DNA from: Pseudoalteromonas amylolytica
GTDB taxonomy: Bacteria; Pseudomonadota; Gammaproteobacteria; Enterobacterales; Alteromonadaceae
Reading direction: 5' to 3'
DNA length: 64,000 nt
Assembly (NCBI RefSeq): GCF_001854605.1
Contig: NZ_MKJU01000030.1
Span: 311,840-375,839 of the forward strand
Positions 36,908 through 44,960 of this stretch are shown here, piece after piece (position 1 is the first letter of the stretch; each line of letters opens with the position of its first letter). A program made the translations under genes and the position numbers. Below the pieces are notes generated by a model that was not told the DNA's origin, did no database searches, and saw nothing but the letters and a program-made list of their open reading frames with translations.

Positions 36908-37006
36908 ATGAAAGACTTTTGGTTTGAGGTGGAGCTGAACTTCAATTTAGATCATAAAGACTTAGAGTCTTCGAAGTGCTATAAGCACAAGCGAGGTTTC
37001 GAATGA
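36908..37006 (+). CDS. Possible small ORF, 32 residues
   Basis: Starts MKDFWFEVELNFNL and ends HKRGFE; charged and aromatic, no family recognised. The ribosome site is poor (GTGAAG) and the frame is also open upstream, so it could be the tail of a decayed gene. The DNA also holds inverted repeats (GAAGTTCA at 36901-36908 with TGAACTTC at 36936-36943; GTGCTATAAGCAC), so an RNA is an alternative. The rest of 36880-37166 shows nothing else. Confidence 0.25.
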   Translation: MKDFWFEVELNFNLDHKDLESSKCYKHKRGFE

Positions 37007-37166
37007 CCTAAGGTTTAAGGCAAAAATGCTTGATGAAAGTTAAGAACTTTTATTTGAATACAACGCATAAGTTTTACATACTGAATGTTAATAAATTGGT
37101 AAGAGGTCTGAGGTGATGAGCAAGTTTCCGCTCTTGAAATGACCCTAACAATGGAGTGCGTTGTGT

Positions 37167-38228
37167 ATGAAAAAGACTTATCTTGTGATAGCGGGGCTAG
37201 TTGCTGCGGTACTGCTGTGGTTTTTGTCTGGGGAGAAAAAAAACTTAGAAACAGAGCCTTACAGTAAGCCCAAAAATGATATGAACGTGCCCATTGTTGG
37301 GCAGTTCCCAGGCACTGTAACACAGCCAAAGACGCAGGTATCTGCGAAACCCGAGGCAACAGTACACACCTCTCGCCAGTTGAGTGAAGCGGCGCAGCAT
37401 GTGGCAATACAATACGAGCAAACGCTCAAATACCCACCTTATTCTCAACCGTTAACCGAGCATGATGAAGATAGGCTCAATCCCAATCACTTCTATCCGG
37501 TGACGAGTATGGTTGAGGGAAGTGAGCAGCCGCTGAGTGTTAAGTTATCTAAGTATCGTTACGTATATCCAGAAGACATCCTCATAGAGGTGACAGGTCC
37601 AAATTTAAAGCAGGTAGAACTTAAGCTAGTTGATATTGATACCCAGCGGGAGTATGCCTCAACAACGTTACAAACTAGCCCCTTCGAAGGGCGCTTTAAA
37701 GGAGAAAAGCAATTTCCTCGTGCTCTGCAACTTGTGGCTAACGTGAAACTTGAAAACCAGAAAATCCCAGTAGTGGTGCAGTTTCAATATATGCAGCCTA
37801 GCGCTAAAATTGTTTCAGTGACTGATGTTTACCCTCAAAATGAAAATATGATCATTGAACTCAATCTTGCGGTGAGCAACCCCGGTATTTATCGGCTAAG
37901 AGCGAATTTATTCACAAGTGATGGGCAGCCTTTGGCGCATCTCGTAAGTAAGGAGAAACTGTCAAAAGGCTCACAAAGCATGATGTTAAAAGCACACTGG
38001 TCGGTACTTAGACCAAATACAGCGAACATGTTGTTGTCGGGGTTTGTCATTGAACGTATGTCACCGAGTCCTGCTGAGCCTGCAAGTTATGGCAACAGCG
38101 AGATAAAAACCTTTGAAATTAAAGATTTTGCATTCGATAGTTTGCAACAGCTACCTTACAACGCCTCTTCTGAAGAGCAACAAAGCTTAGAGTTTTTACG
38201 TCAGTTAGCCAGAGATGGAAACTTGTAG
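37167..38228 (+). CDS. Membrane-anchored protein of unknown function
   Basis: 353 residues: one N-terminal helix (TYLVIAGLVAAVLLWFLSG) and a long periplasmic part. A disordered segment to about residue 85 is followed by two beta-rich regions, the second beginning near VPVVVQF and continuing VSNPGIYRLRANLFTSDGQPLAHL, which reads like an immunoglobulin-type fold. I do not recognise the family. The ATG is preceded by GGAG. It lies upstream of a secreted hydrolase on the same strand, 307 bp apart with a hairpin between. Confidence 0.7.
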   Translation: MKKTYLVIAGLVAAVLLWFLSGEKKNLETEPYSKPKNDMNVPIVGQFPGTVTQPKTQVSAKPEATVHTSRQLSEAAQHVAIQYEQTLKYPPYSQPLTEHDEDRLNPNHFYPVTSMVEGSEQPLSVKLSKYRYVYPEDILIEVTGPNLKQVELKLVDIDTQREYASTTLQTSPFEGRFKGEKQFPRALQLVANVKLENQKIPVVVQFQYMQPSAKIVSVTDVYPQNENMIIELNLAVSNPGIYRLRANLFTSDGQPLAHLVSKEKLSKGSQSMMLKAHWSVLRPNTANMLLSGFVIERMSPSPAEPASYGNSEIKTFEIKDFAFDSLQQLPYNASSEEQQSLEFLRQLARDGNL

Positions 38229-38282
38229 CTGACAAAAGTTTATCTAATTACTCGCAGTTAACTGCCAAAAATACCTTATTCA

Positions 38283-38318
38283 CCTCCTTAAATTGCCATC
38301 TATGGTGGTTTTAGGAGG
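38283..38318 (+). terminator. Probable terminator hairpin
   Basis: CCTCCT (38283-38288) pairs with AGGAGG (38313-38318); inside, CCAT pairs with ATGG. CTTTT follows. The remaining gap to 38535 is AT-rich, with no gene seen; CAGGAG serves the next ATG. Confidence 0.5.
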
Positions 38319-38535
38319 CTTTTCAGCAAAAAATCACTTTTTTAATATTAGCATATTTAATTGATTTCTTTGCTATTAATCTGTCAGCCTGCCATTTTTC
38401 GTTCATTTAAGAATCATTTTTGTAAATTTAATGTTGAATTTTGAGTTTTTGTTAAACATACTGAAATGACTCAGTGATACGAGGTCTGATGTCTGAGTTC
38501 ATAAAGCAACTAATAATAAATACTCAGGAGTTTAC

Positions 38536-39600
38536 ATGAACAACAAATGCAGCAAGTTGAGCATAAAAGCCCTAGGCGCTTTTATACTGTGTGTACTGAG
38601 CAGTTTTGCAGCGCACAGTAATGAATATAAAACTATCTTGGTCCACGGTTTTCAGCCAGATCAACTCCTCAACCCAGGTGGGACAAATGTGGTCAGCGAT
38701 GGTCAGTCATATTGGAAGTCGTTTTGGGGCAACAAAGCAGATGAGCGAATCGATTGGCCGTCATATGAGCGCCTAGAAGGCAAAATTGCGACACACTGGT
38801 TATGGCCAAAACTAAAACAATTTTCTCAGTCAAACCTATGTGAACCGGGATGCGTATTGCTAACGCATTCAACTGGGGACTTAGTTGCACGTTACATTAT
38901 AGACAATCAGGCGAATTGGCTTGAAAATGCAGGTTTACAGCCACTGAATATCGTTGCGACTTTTGATATTGCAGGCGCAGGTGGGGGCAGTGAGTTGGCC
39001 GATACGGCGGTGAGTGCCTTAATGGGTGGTCACTTCTGGGATCCGCTGGTTGAGCACGCGATAAAGCTATGGCTGGGTAGCACAACGGTAGAAGCGTTAG
39101 GCATTTTGCATGATTTGAAAGTTAATAATGCGCGTAAAATAGCGCCGCAACCTTCGAGCCGTGCGCCACGTTTGCGATTTGTGGCAAACTCAAGTGACTT
39201 TTTGGGTGTGACCAGTCCGTTTCTAAAAGGCAGTGATGATGGTGTGGTAGCTTCTCATTCAGCATGTGGGGCGAGTAAAGCTGCAAAATTTGGTAGCTGC
39301 TCACAACAAGTTGCGATGGACGGTCAGTTGAGCGCACAAGATGACGCGGTCAGTGGCTTTATGCCATATCACTATCCGTTGATCATGGCGGATGGATACA
39401 CTCATGGCACAATTCGTGAGGCGGGACACCATGGTAAAGTGACTATTGCACAAAACAACATTGACGTTGCTGGTAACAATGTGGGCTTTCAAACTTTTGA
39501 TAAAAGTACTGGATTTTGGATCTTTAAAAAGCATTATCGCTACGTGAAAGACTCTGAAACGCTTGGCGTATCACAACTCATTAATAACGTACTTCCTTAG
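38536..39600 (+). CDS. Secreted alpha/beta-hydrolase, lipase-like
   Basis: 354 residues with a signal peptide (IKALGAFILCVLSSFAAHS). The alpha/beta-hydrolase pattern begins with ILVHGF (oxyanion loop). The nucleophile elbow reads T-H-S-T-G with Ser112, so the first Gly of GxSxG is replaced by Thr, as in some triacylglycerol lipases. Candidate acid and His lie in GSDDGVVASHSACG and the GYTHGTIREAGHHGK region. Several Cys pairs suit an extracytoplasmic enzyme. The substrate is unknown. Confidence 0.75.
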   Translation: MNNKCSKLSIKALGAFILCVLSSFAAHSNEYKTILVHGFQPDQLLNPGGTNVVSDGQSYWKSFWGNKADERIDWPSYERLEGKIATHWLWPKLKQFSQSNLCEPGCVLLTHSTGDLVARYIIDNQANWLENAGLQPLNIVATFDIAGAGGGSELADTAVSALMGGHFWDPLVEHAIKLWLGSTTVEALGILHDLKVNNARKIAPQPSSRAPRLRFVANSSDFLGVTSPFLKGSDDGVVASHSACGASKAAKFGSCSQQVAMDGQLSAQDDAVSGFMPYHYPLIMADGYTHGTIREAGHHGKVTIAQNNIDVAGNNVGFQTFDKSTGFWIFKKHYRYVKDSETLGVSQLINNVLP

Positions 39601-39612
39601 CATCCCCCGACC

Positions 39613-39649
39613 ATAGAAACGACAGGCGTTAAAGGCTTGTCGTTTCTAT
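39613..39649. repeat. 12-bp perfect hairpin between convergent genes
   Basis: ATAGAAACGACA (39613-39624) and TGTCGTTTCTAT (39638-39649) with a 13-nt loop; no T-tract on either side. Probably the shared 3' end of the hydrolase and epimerase transcripts. Confidence 0.6.
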
Positions 39650-39692
39650 TCAATAAAGTAATCTGTAATTTATGGATAGCGCTAATAAAGTG

Positions 39693-40598
39693 CTACCTGT
39701 CTCGCACTAGTAAGCTTGTGAAAGCATCGTTTATATCGCTAAACCTAAAGTGATAACCTGATTTTAGGACTCGCTTAGGTATTACAGCCTGCCCATATAT
39801 GAGCAAATCAGCCATTTCACCAAACATCAGACGCAGTGCTTTTTCGGGCATTTTGAATACAGTTGGCCTATGTAAAACCTGTCCAAGTGCTTTGGTAAAG
39901 TCCAAATTGCTAACTGGTGAGGGGGCGGTAACATTAAATATACCGCTAAGCTCTTGATGTTTTAGTAAATATAAAATGATATGGACCATATCATCAATGT
40001 GGATCCAAGACATCATTTGCTCACCGCTAGCAAGTGGTCCGCCTAAACCAAACTTGAACGCAGGCAGCATTTTCTTTAATGCGCCACCGTGTTGGCTGAG
40101 CACAATGCCAGTGCGCAAAATGCATACTCTGGTTTGCTCACTTTGAGCACGTAAAGCGACGTCTTCCCACTGTTTACAAAGCTGATGACTAAATTCTTGG
40201 TACGGACGATGACAAGTTTCATCAATGACAACGTCATTTGGCTGTCGCCCATAAAATCCAACGGCACTGCCGGAGATTAAGGTGTGTGGAGGGGTTTGTG
40301 CAGCCGCTATTTTAGTAACCAGTTGCTCAGTGATATCTAATCTACTTTCACAAATAGCACGTTTTTGTTTTGCGCTCCAGCGTTTGTCAGCGATGGGCTC
40401 GCCCGCTAAATTAATCACGGCATCAAGGTTGTTAAAATCGACATGCCCTAACGTATCCACACAGGTTACACGACTTCTAAATTGCTGTTGAGCTTTGACT
40501 ATATTTCGGGTTAATACGCTGACTTGATGTTTGTTGTACAAAAAGCGACATAGTTGGTCACCGATTAAACCCGTTGCGCCAGTTACCAATATATTCAT
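39693..40598 (-). CDS. TIGR01777-family NAD-dependent epimerase/dehydratase (YfcH-like)
   Basis: 301 residues. Rossmann motif GATGLIGDQLCRFL at the N-terminus, INLAGEPIADKRW, and SGSAVGFYG with the SDR Ser and Tyr, which are YfcH/TIGR01777 marks. The C-terminal DUF1731-type segment is RVLKSGYHFRFSDINDAF. Cytosolic; reaction unknown. Confidence 0.88.
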   Translation of the reverse strand: MNILVTGATGLIGDQLCRFLYNKHQVSVLTRNIVKAQQQFRSRVTCVDTLGHVDFNNLDAVINLAGEPIADKRWSAKQKRAICESRLDITEQLVTKIAAAQTPPHTLISGSAVGFYGRQPNDVVIDETCHRPYQEFSHQLCKQWEDVALRAQSEQTRVCILRTGIVLSQHGGALKKMLPAFKFGLGGPLASGEQMMSWIHIDDMVHIILYLLKHQELSGIFNVTAPSPVSNLDFTKALGQVLHRPTVFKMPEKALRLMFGEMADLLIYGQAVIPKRVLKSGYHFRFSDINDAFTSLLVRDR

Positions 40599-40728
40599 AA
40601 CACGGTGCTCTAAACCTATTCATATATCATTAGTGTAGGTAATTTACGGAAAATATTGAATAAAGATCAAAACGTTTTATTTTCAGCTAGATTCAATTAC
40701 ACTTTGAAAAAAATAATAAGGAATTCAA

Positions 40729-41748
40729 GTGTCTTCATTGTCTGGAATAAATAAGAGCCTCGTCGTACTTGCATCATTGGTAATAGTGCTAGCAGGCATA
40801 AAGTTAGCCAGTGATATTGTTGTTCCTTTTATACTCGCGGCCTTTATCGCCATTATTTGCAATCCACTGTTGAAGTTTTTTGCTCGCTTTAATATCCCAA
40901 AAGGGATAGCAATTATTTTAGTCATCGCACTTATTCTGGCGATTGGCACCAGCATAGCGGGTTTGGTCGGACAATCTGTAAACGATTTTTCTCAGCAGTT
41001 GCCAAACTACCGTGAGCAATTGCAAAGCAAATTTATCTGGCTGGTCGACGCGGCAGCACAACATAATATTTTGATAGATAAACAACAAATTATCGCTTTG
41101 TTTGACCCAGGTAAGATGATCGATATGGCTTCATCTATGCTGACGGGGTTAGGTGGGGTGATGGCAAATGTATTCTTGATTATTTTGACCGTGGTGTTCA
41201 TGTTGTTTGAAGCACCAACCATTGCGAATAAGGTTCATTTGGCCCTAGACGATCCTGAAATGAAGCTAAAGCAAATAGACCGTTTCTTGGAGTCAATTAA
41301 CTCTTATCTTGCGATAAAAACACTCGTATCTTTGGCGACAGGCTTGTGTGCGTCGCTGATGTTGTGGCTACTGAATATAGACTATTTTATTCTTTGGGGA
41401 GTCGTTGCTTTTTTTCTCAACTATATCCCCAACATTGGTTCTATTATCGCCGCGATACCAGCTGTTTTGTTGGCCCTGGTCACGCAGGGGCCGATTATAG
41501 CTGGCCTAGTAGCTGCAGGGTATGTCACGATTAATACAGTGATGGGTAATATTGTAGAGCCCAAATACATGGGACGTGGGTTAGGGTTGTCAGCATTGGT
41601 GGTATTTTTATCATTGATTTTCTGGGGGTGGTTGTTAGGGACCGTTGGCATGCTGCTTTCAGTGCCACTGACTATGGTGGTCAAAATCGCACTAGAAAAT
41701 AGCGAAGATGGTCACTGGTTATCTACATTACTAGGTAGCGCAGAGTAG
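40729..41748 (+). CDS. AI-2E family (PerM/YdiK-like) membrane permease
   Basis: 339 residues with about eight transmembrane segments and the family blocks NYIPNIGSIIAAIPAVLLAL and GNIVEPKYMGRGLGLSALVVFLSLIFWGWLLGTVGM. The family name comes from E. coli TqsA; most members have no proven substrate, so AI-2 export is not claimed. GTG 40729 follows AAGGAA. Divergent from the epimerase. Confidence 0.9.
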   Translation: MSSLSGINKSLVVLASLVIVLAGIKLASDIVVPFILAAFIAIICNPLLKFFARFNIPKGIAIILVIALILAIGTSIAGLVGQSVNDFSQQLPNYREQLQSKFIWLVDAAAQHNILIDKQQIIALFDPGKMIDMASSMLTGLGGVMANVFLIILTVVFMLFEAPTIANKVHLALDDPEMKLKQIDRFLESINSYLAIKTLVSLATGLCASLMLWLLNIDYFILWGVVAFFLNYIPNIGSIIAAIPAVLLALVTQGPIIAGLVAAGYVTINTVMGNIVEPKYMGRGLGLSALVVFLSLIFWGWLLGTVGMLLSVPLTMVVKIALENSEDGHWLSTLLGSAE

Positions 41749-41756
41749 TGAATACG

Positions 41757-42167
41757 TTAGTAGGGTATCTGTAAATCTTCAATGTGCCGACGTAGCATTC
41801 GTACGGTACATTTTTTATGTACGATTGATGCCTTGATAGAGTTGGGCAAAGTATGTAAATAACGCCACTTACAGGTGTCCTCCATATATTGCTCCTGATA
41901 TACAACAGCTCGTTTGATGATGGGCATCAATTGCGTATTACCTGTCTGCGCTTGGAGGATTTCTATGTCGTGAAGTAGTTTATTGATCCAACTTTGCTGA
42001 TATCTTCGCAGCATATCAATATTGCTATCAAGGCATTGAATATAGATTTTAGAGTCAATAGGGTGGTAGCTCTCAAGCGCTGAGCAGTCGGTTAAGGAAA
42101 CATCTGTTGGGTTTGCATTGGCAATCAGTGGCGATAGAAAAAAGGCCGCCGAGCTAATTTTTTTCAT
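41757..42167 (-). CDS. LprI/DUF1311-like periplasmic protein
   Basis: 136 residues with a signal peptide (KKISSAAFFLSPLIANA). The mature part has four cysteines and the pattern YQEQYMEDTCKWRYLHTLP...KKCTVRMLRRHIEDL, which resembles the DUF1311/LprI lysozyme-inhibitor family. Weak similarity by eye only. ATG 42167 overlaps the end of the histidine kinase by 14 nt, so it is the last gene of the two-component operon. A TTG at 42179 is the other possible start. Confidence 0.65.
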   Translation of the reverse strand: MKKISSAAFFLSPLIANANPTDVSLTDCSALESYHPIDSKIYIQCLDSNIDMLRRYQQSWINKLLHDIEILQAQTGNTQLMPIIKRAVVYQEQYMEDTCKWRYLHTLPNSIKASIVHKKCTVRMLRRHIEDLQIPY

Positions 42168-43494
42168 AATTGAATTCAATTAAAAACCTCGCACCTGAAA
42201 ACTTAGAGCTTCCTATCTCCATTGTACCATGGTAAGAATTAACTAAGTCAGACACAATTGCCATCCCAACTCCGTGGCCAGCTTCATAAGTATCTAAACG
42301 GCTACCCCTTTTGAGTAACTCAGAGCGTTGGTGCTCCGGTATACCAGGGCCATCATCTTCTATTTCGAGCGCGAGGGTTTGGCTTTTATCAAAACGCACA
42401 CAAATCTCTACACGTGTCTTACATGCTTTACATGCGTTGTCGATAATGTTGCCCAAAATCTCCATTAAATCTGTTTTATCACCCAAAAAGGCGATCTTTT
42501 CTGTGCACTGCGAATTAAAAGTGATGTCTTTATCATGATAGACCTTTTTCATCGCATTTAAAATTGAGTCGAGTACTGGTTTAATCAGTGTTTGCTTTTT
42601 CCAAGTGTCAGATGCACCGGTAGCAGCGCGTTTAAGCTGATGTTCTATCATGGCATTAATGCGGTCCAATTGCTCCTGAGCATCCTCATCATCAGCGAGT
42701 TTACTGGACTTTAATACTGCAAGCGGGGTTTTGAGAGCGTGCGCTAAATCACTTAAAGAAGCCCTATAACGTTCTTTCTGGCGACGTTGGGAGTCCAGAA
42801 GCAGATTTAAATCAGACTTGATGATTAATAGCTCTTTTGGATAGATACCTGTGATTTTTTCAATTTTACCAGCCTCAATCTCTTTAATTTCTTTGTCTAA
42901 TCTTTGTAGTGGTCTTGCATTCCAGATAAAACCTATCGCCATCAAAGCCGCGATTATCACGCCCATAACCAGCATCCAGTTGATGAGGGTATTTCTAAAC
43001 CCTGACATTAACTCAACCAGCGCTTTATTATCCCTTAGCAAAATGAATCGGGCGTGTTGAGAGTAATCTGCGTTTCCTAAAATCACGGTGAGACTGAGTT
43101 GCCAGTACTTTTGGTCACCATATTCAACAAGTTTAAATTCAGCGGCGCCAGCCTCAGAGTCATCAAATATTGGCGAGATAGAAAGATTCACGGCAGACTC
43201 GGAGTACCACACTAGGCTTTGCCCTTGATAAATGAGTGCAAAGGTATCTGAATTTATTCTGTTCAACTCTGGGGCAAGAATGGTGCGTGGCATTTCAATA
43301 CCATCTTCTAGAAATTCTACTTCAGAGATCAAAGAGTACAGGTGTGCTTCGAGTGTTTTTTCTGTCGCGTCGACTAAGGATGCATGATATGCACGACCAA
43401 TTGAGAAAAACAGAGCGGGTAGTGCTATTACAAGCACAAAGACAAGGATAAATCCTTGTCTTATTTTTAGGGAGATTTGTGCTGGTTTTACCAC
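42154..43494 (-). CDS. PhoQ-like sensor histidine kinase
   Basis: 446 residues: transmembrane helix at about 15-33, periplasmic sensor (34-168) rich in acidic residues, second helix (about 170-190), HAMP, DHp with phospho-His252 in SDLAHALKTPLAVL (the PhoQ-type H-box), then HATPase with NIIDNACKAC, DDGPGIP and GHGVGMAI. Signals through the adjacent response regulator, whose gene it overlaps by 7 nt. The ligand is not deduced; Mg2+ or cationic-peptide sensing is only a family guess. Confidence 0.9.
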   Translation of the reverse strand: MVKPAQISLKIRQGFILVFVLVIALPALFFSIGRAYHASLVDATEKTLEAHLYSLISEVEFLEDGIEMPRTILAPELNRINSDTFALIYQGQSLVWYSESAVNLSISPIFDDSEAGAAEFKLVEYGDQKYWQLSLTVILGNADYSQHARFILLRDNKALVELMSGFRNTLINWMLVMGVIIAALMAIGFIWNARPLQRLDKEIKEIEAGKIEKITGIYPKELLIIKSDLNLLLDSQRRQKERYRASLSDLAHALKTPLAVLKSSKLADDEDAQEQLDRINAMIEHQLKRAATGASDTWKKQTLIKPVLDSILNAMKKVYHDKDITFNSQCTEKIAFLGDKTDLMEILGNIIDNACKACKTRVEICVRFDKSQTLALEIEDDGPGIPEHQRSELLKRGSRLDTYEAGHGVGMAIVSDLVNSYHGTMEIGSSKFSGARFLIEFNYEKN

Positions 43495-44162
43495 TGAGTT
43501 TTGAACCTGTATCCTCTACCACGTAAAGTTTCGACCGGGTTTAAAACACCATCTGGGTCAAGTTTCTTGCGCAGTCGCAATACAAATACTTCAATCACGT
43601 TCGAGTCCAAGTCAAAGTCTTGATCGTAGATGTGCTCGGTTAACTCAGATTTAGATATCACTTTCTGAGGGTTAACCATCATATATTCAAGAACCTTGTA
43701 TTCGTAAGCGGTCAACGATAGCTCTTGATCGTTTACCCATACTTGCTGTGAGCGAGTATGAATTTTAATCGGTCCAATGCAGATCTCAGGGTTTGCCTGT
43801 CCAGCACTTCTGCGTATCAGTGCGTTACAGCGTGCAATCAGTTCTTCAACGTGAAACGGCTTGGTTAAATAATCATCTGCACCTGCATCCAAGCCTTCTA
43901 CTTTATCTTGCCAGCGGTCACGTGCGGTTAAAATTAAAATCGGGATTTTAATACCAGCAGCTCTGGCACGTCTGATGATTTCAATACCATCAATTTTAGG
44001 TAAGCCTAAATCGATCACAGCCATGTCTAACGGGTATTCAGTTAAATGAAATAACCCGGATTCACCATCGTGGCATAAATCGATACTATATTTTTCTTTT
44101 TCAAGAGCCGAACGCAGATTTTCAGCCAACTGTACATCATCTTCGATTACTAAAATTCGCAT
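43488..44162 (-). CDS. PhoP/OmpR-family response regulator
   Basis: 224 residues: receiver domain with acidic pocket D8-D9 and phospho-Asp51 (VIDLGLPKIDG), Lys in LTKPF, and a C-terminal winged helix (LTAYEYKVLEYMMVNPQKVISKSELTEHIYDQDFDLDSNVIEVFVLRLRKKL). PhoP-like in length and sequence. Second gene of PepSY-regulator-kinase-LprI-like operon. Confidence 0.93.
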   Translation of the reverse strand: MRILVIEDDVQLAENLRSALEKEKYSIDLCHDGESGLFHLTEYPLDMAVIDLGLPKIDGIEIIRRARAAGIKIPILILTARDRWQDKVEGLDAGADDYLTKPFHVEELIARCNALIRRSAGQANPEICIGPIKIHTRSQQVWVNDQELSLTAYEYKVLEYMMVNPQKVISKSELTEHIYDQDFDLDSNVIEVFVLRLRKKLDPDGVLNPVETLRGRGYRFKTQW

Positions 44163-44164
44163 TT

Positions 44165-44410
44165 CTAATCCTTCTTGACTGTCCCATTCTTTTTATCGAC
44201 GCGGATATCTACAACACGGCCATCATCTCGTAAGATTCTGACTATATAATCGTCACTTTGTTCAGTAATCTTTAATGTTCTACCCTGACATTCAGCCAAA
44301 GCAAGCTCAACGGCTTGCTTTTTACTGATTGGTTCACCCTTGGGTGTTTGACCAAGCACTTGCGTGCATGTAAGGCAGGTAAAAAGCAGGAAACAAACTG
44401 ACAATCGCAT
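44165..44410 (-). CDS. Periplasmic PepSY-domain protein
   Basis: 81 residues. A signal peptide (RLSVCFLLFTCLTCTQVLG) is followed by one PepSY-type unit (ISKKQAVELALAECQGRTLKITEQSDDYIVRILRDDGRVVDIRVDKKNGTV). ATG 44410 is chosen because GGAG lies 9 nt upstream; a GTG at 44446 would precede the ribosome site. It begins the two-component operon (2 nt before the regulator gene). PepSY proteins often modulate proteases or envelope sensors, so it may tune the kinase; that is inference. Confidence 0.8.
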   Translation of the reverse strand: MRLSVCFLLFTCLTCTQVLGQTPKGEPISKKQAVELALAECQGRTLKITEQSDDYIVRILRDDGRVVDIRVDKKNGTVKKD

Positions 44411-44487
44411 TCTACTAAGCTCCACGGGGCTTGGGTTGCTTAACACTTAACGTCACTCTACGACGAGCGTAATTAACCAAAACTGAA

Positions 44488-44787
44488 CTAAGGCAATACT
44501 TTTTTGTACGGTTTTACAACACTATGCTCATAGACGCCCGCAGCAATATATGGATCGGCGCTTGCCCAAGCTTGAGCATCTGCTAAAGAATCAAATTGTG
44601 CAATTACCAACGAGCCCGTAAAACCTGCCTGGCCTGGGTCCTCGTTATCAATCGCAGGCAATGGCCCAGCTGCAAACAATCGGTTTTGCTCTTTGAGATC
44701 AGTTAAGCGAGCAAGGTGTTCTGGCCGAGTAGCGAGACGTTTTTCCAACGAGTTTTCAACGTCGGTAGAATAAATCATATACAGCAT
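44488..44787 (-). CDS. YciI-family protein
   Basis: 99 residues, one YciI ferredoxin-like domain: [69 protein letters not shown]. The conserved His and Asp of the putative active site (RPEHL, ADPY) are present. Function unsettled. In E. coli yciI lies near yciB and trp, as here. Confidence 0.9.
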   Translation of the reverse strand: MLYMIYSTDVENSLEKRLATRPEHLARLTDLKEQNRLFAAGPLPAIDNEDPGQAGFTGSLVIAQFDSLADAQAWASADPYIAAGVYEHSVVKPYKKVLP

Positions 44788-44960
44788 AGGAGCGAATCAA
44801 AGGTAAATTAAATAAACACTTATATTAGTCTGCTTTGCGTTGTCTTGTAAATGGCTTAGGGAATTTGTCTACCCCTTTATCCTTTTACACTTGAAAACCG
44901 CACGTCAAGGCTGGTAGAGTCGCTCGGATATTCCGAAAAAATAATAATAAGGTTTTCCGC

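Noticed and set aside
40729-41748. Autoinducer-2 exporter function for the AI-2E-family gene
   Set aside because: The family name comes from one member; nothing in the sequence shows the substrate.
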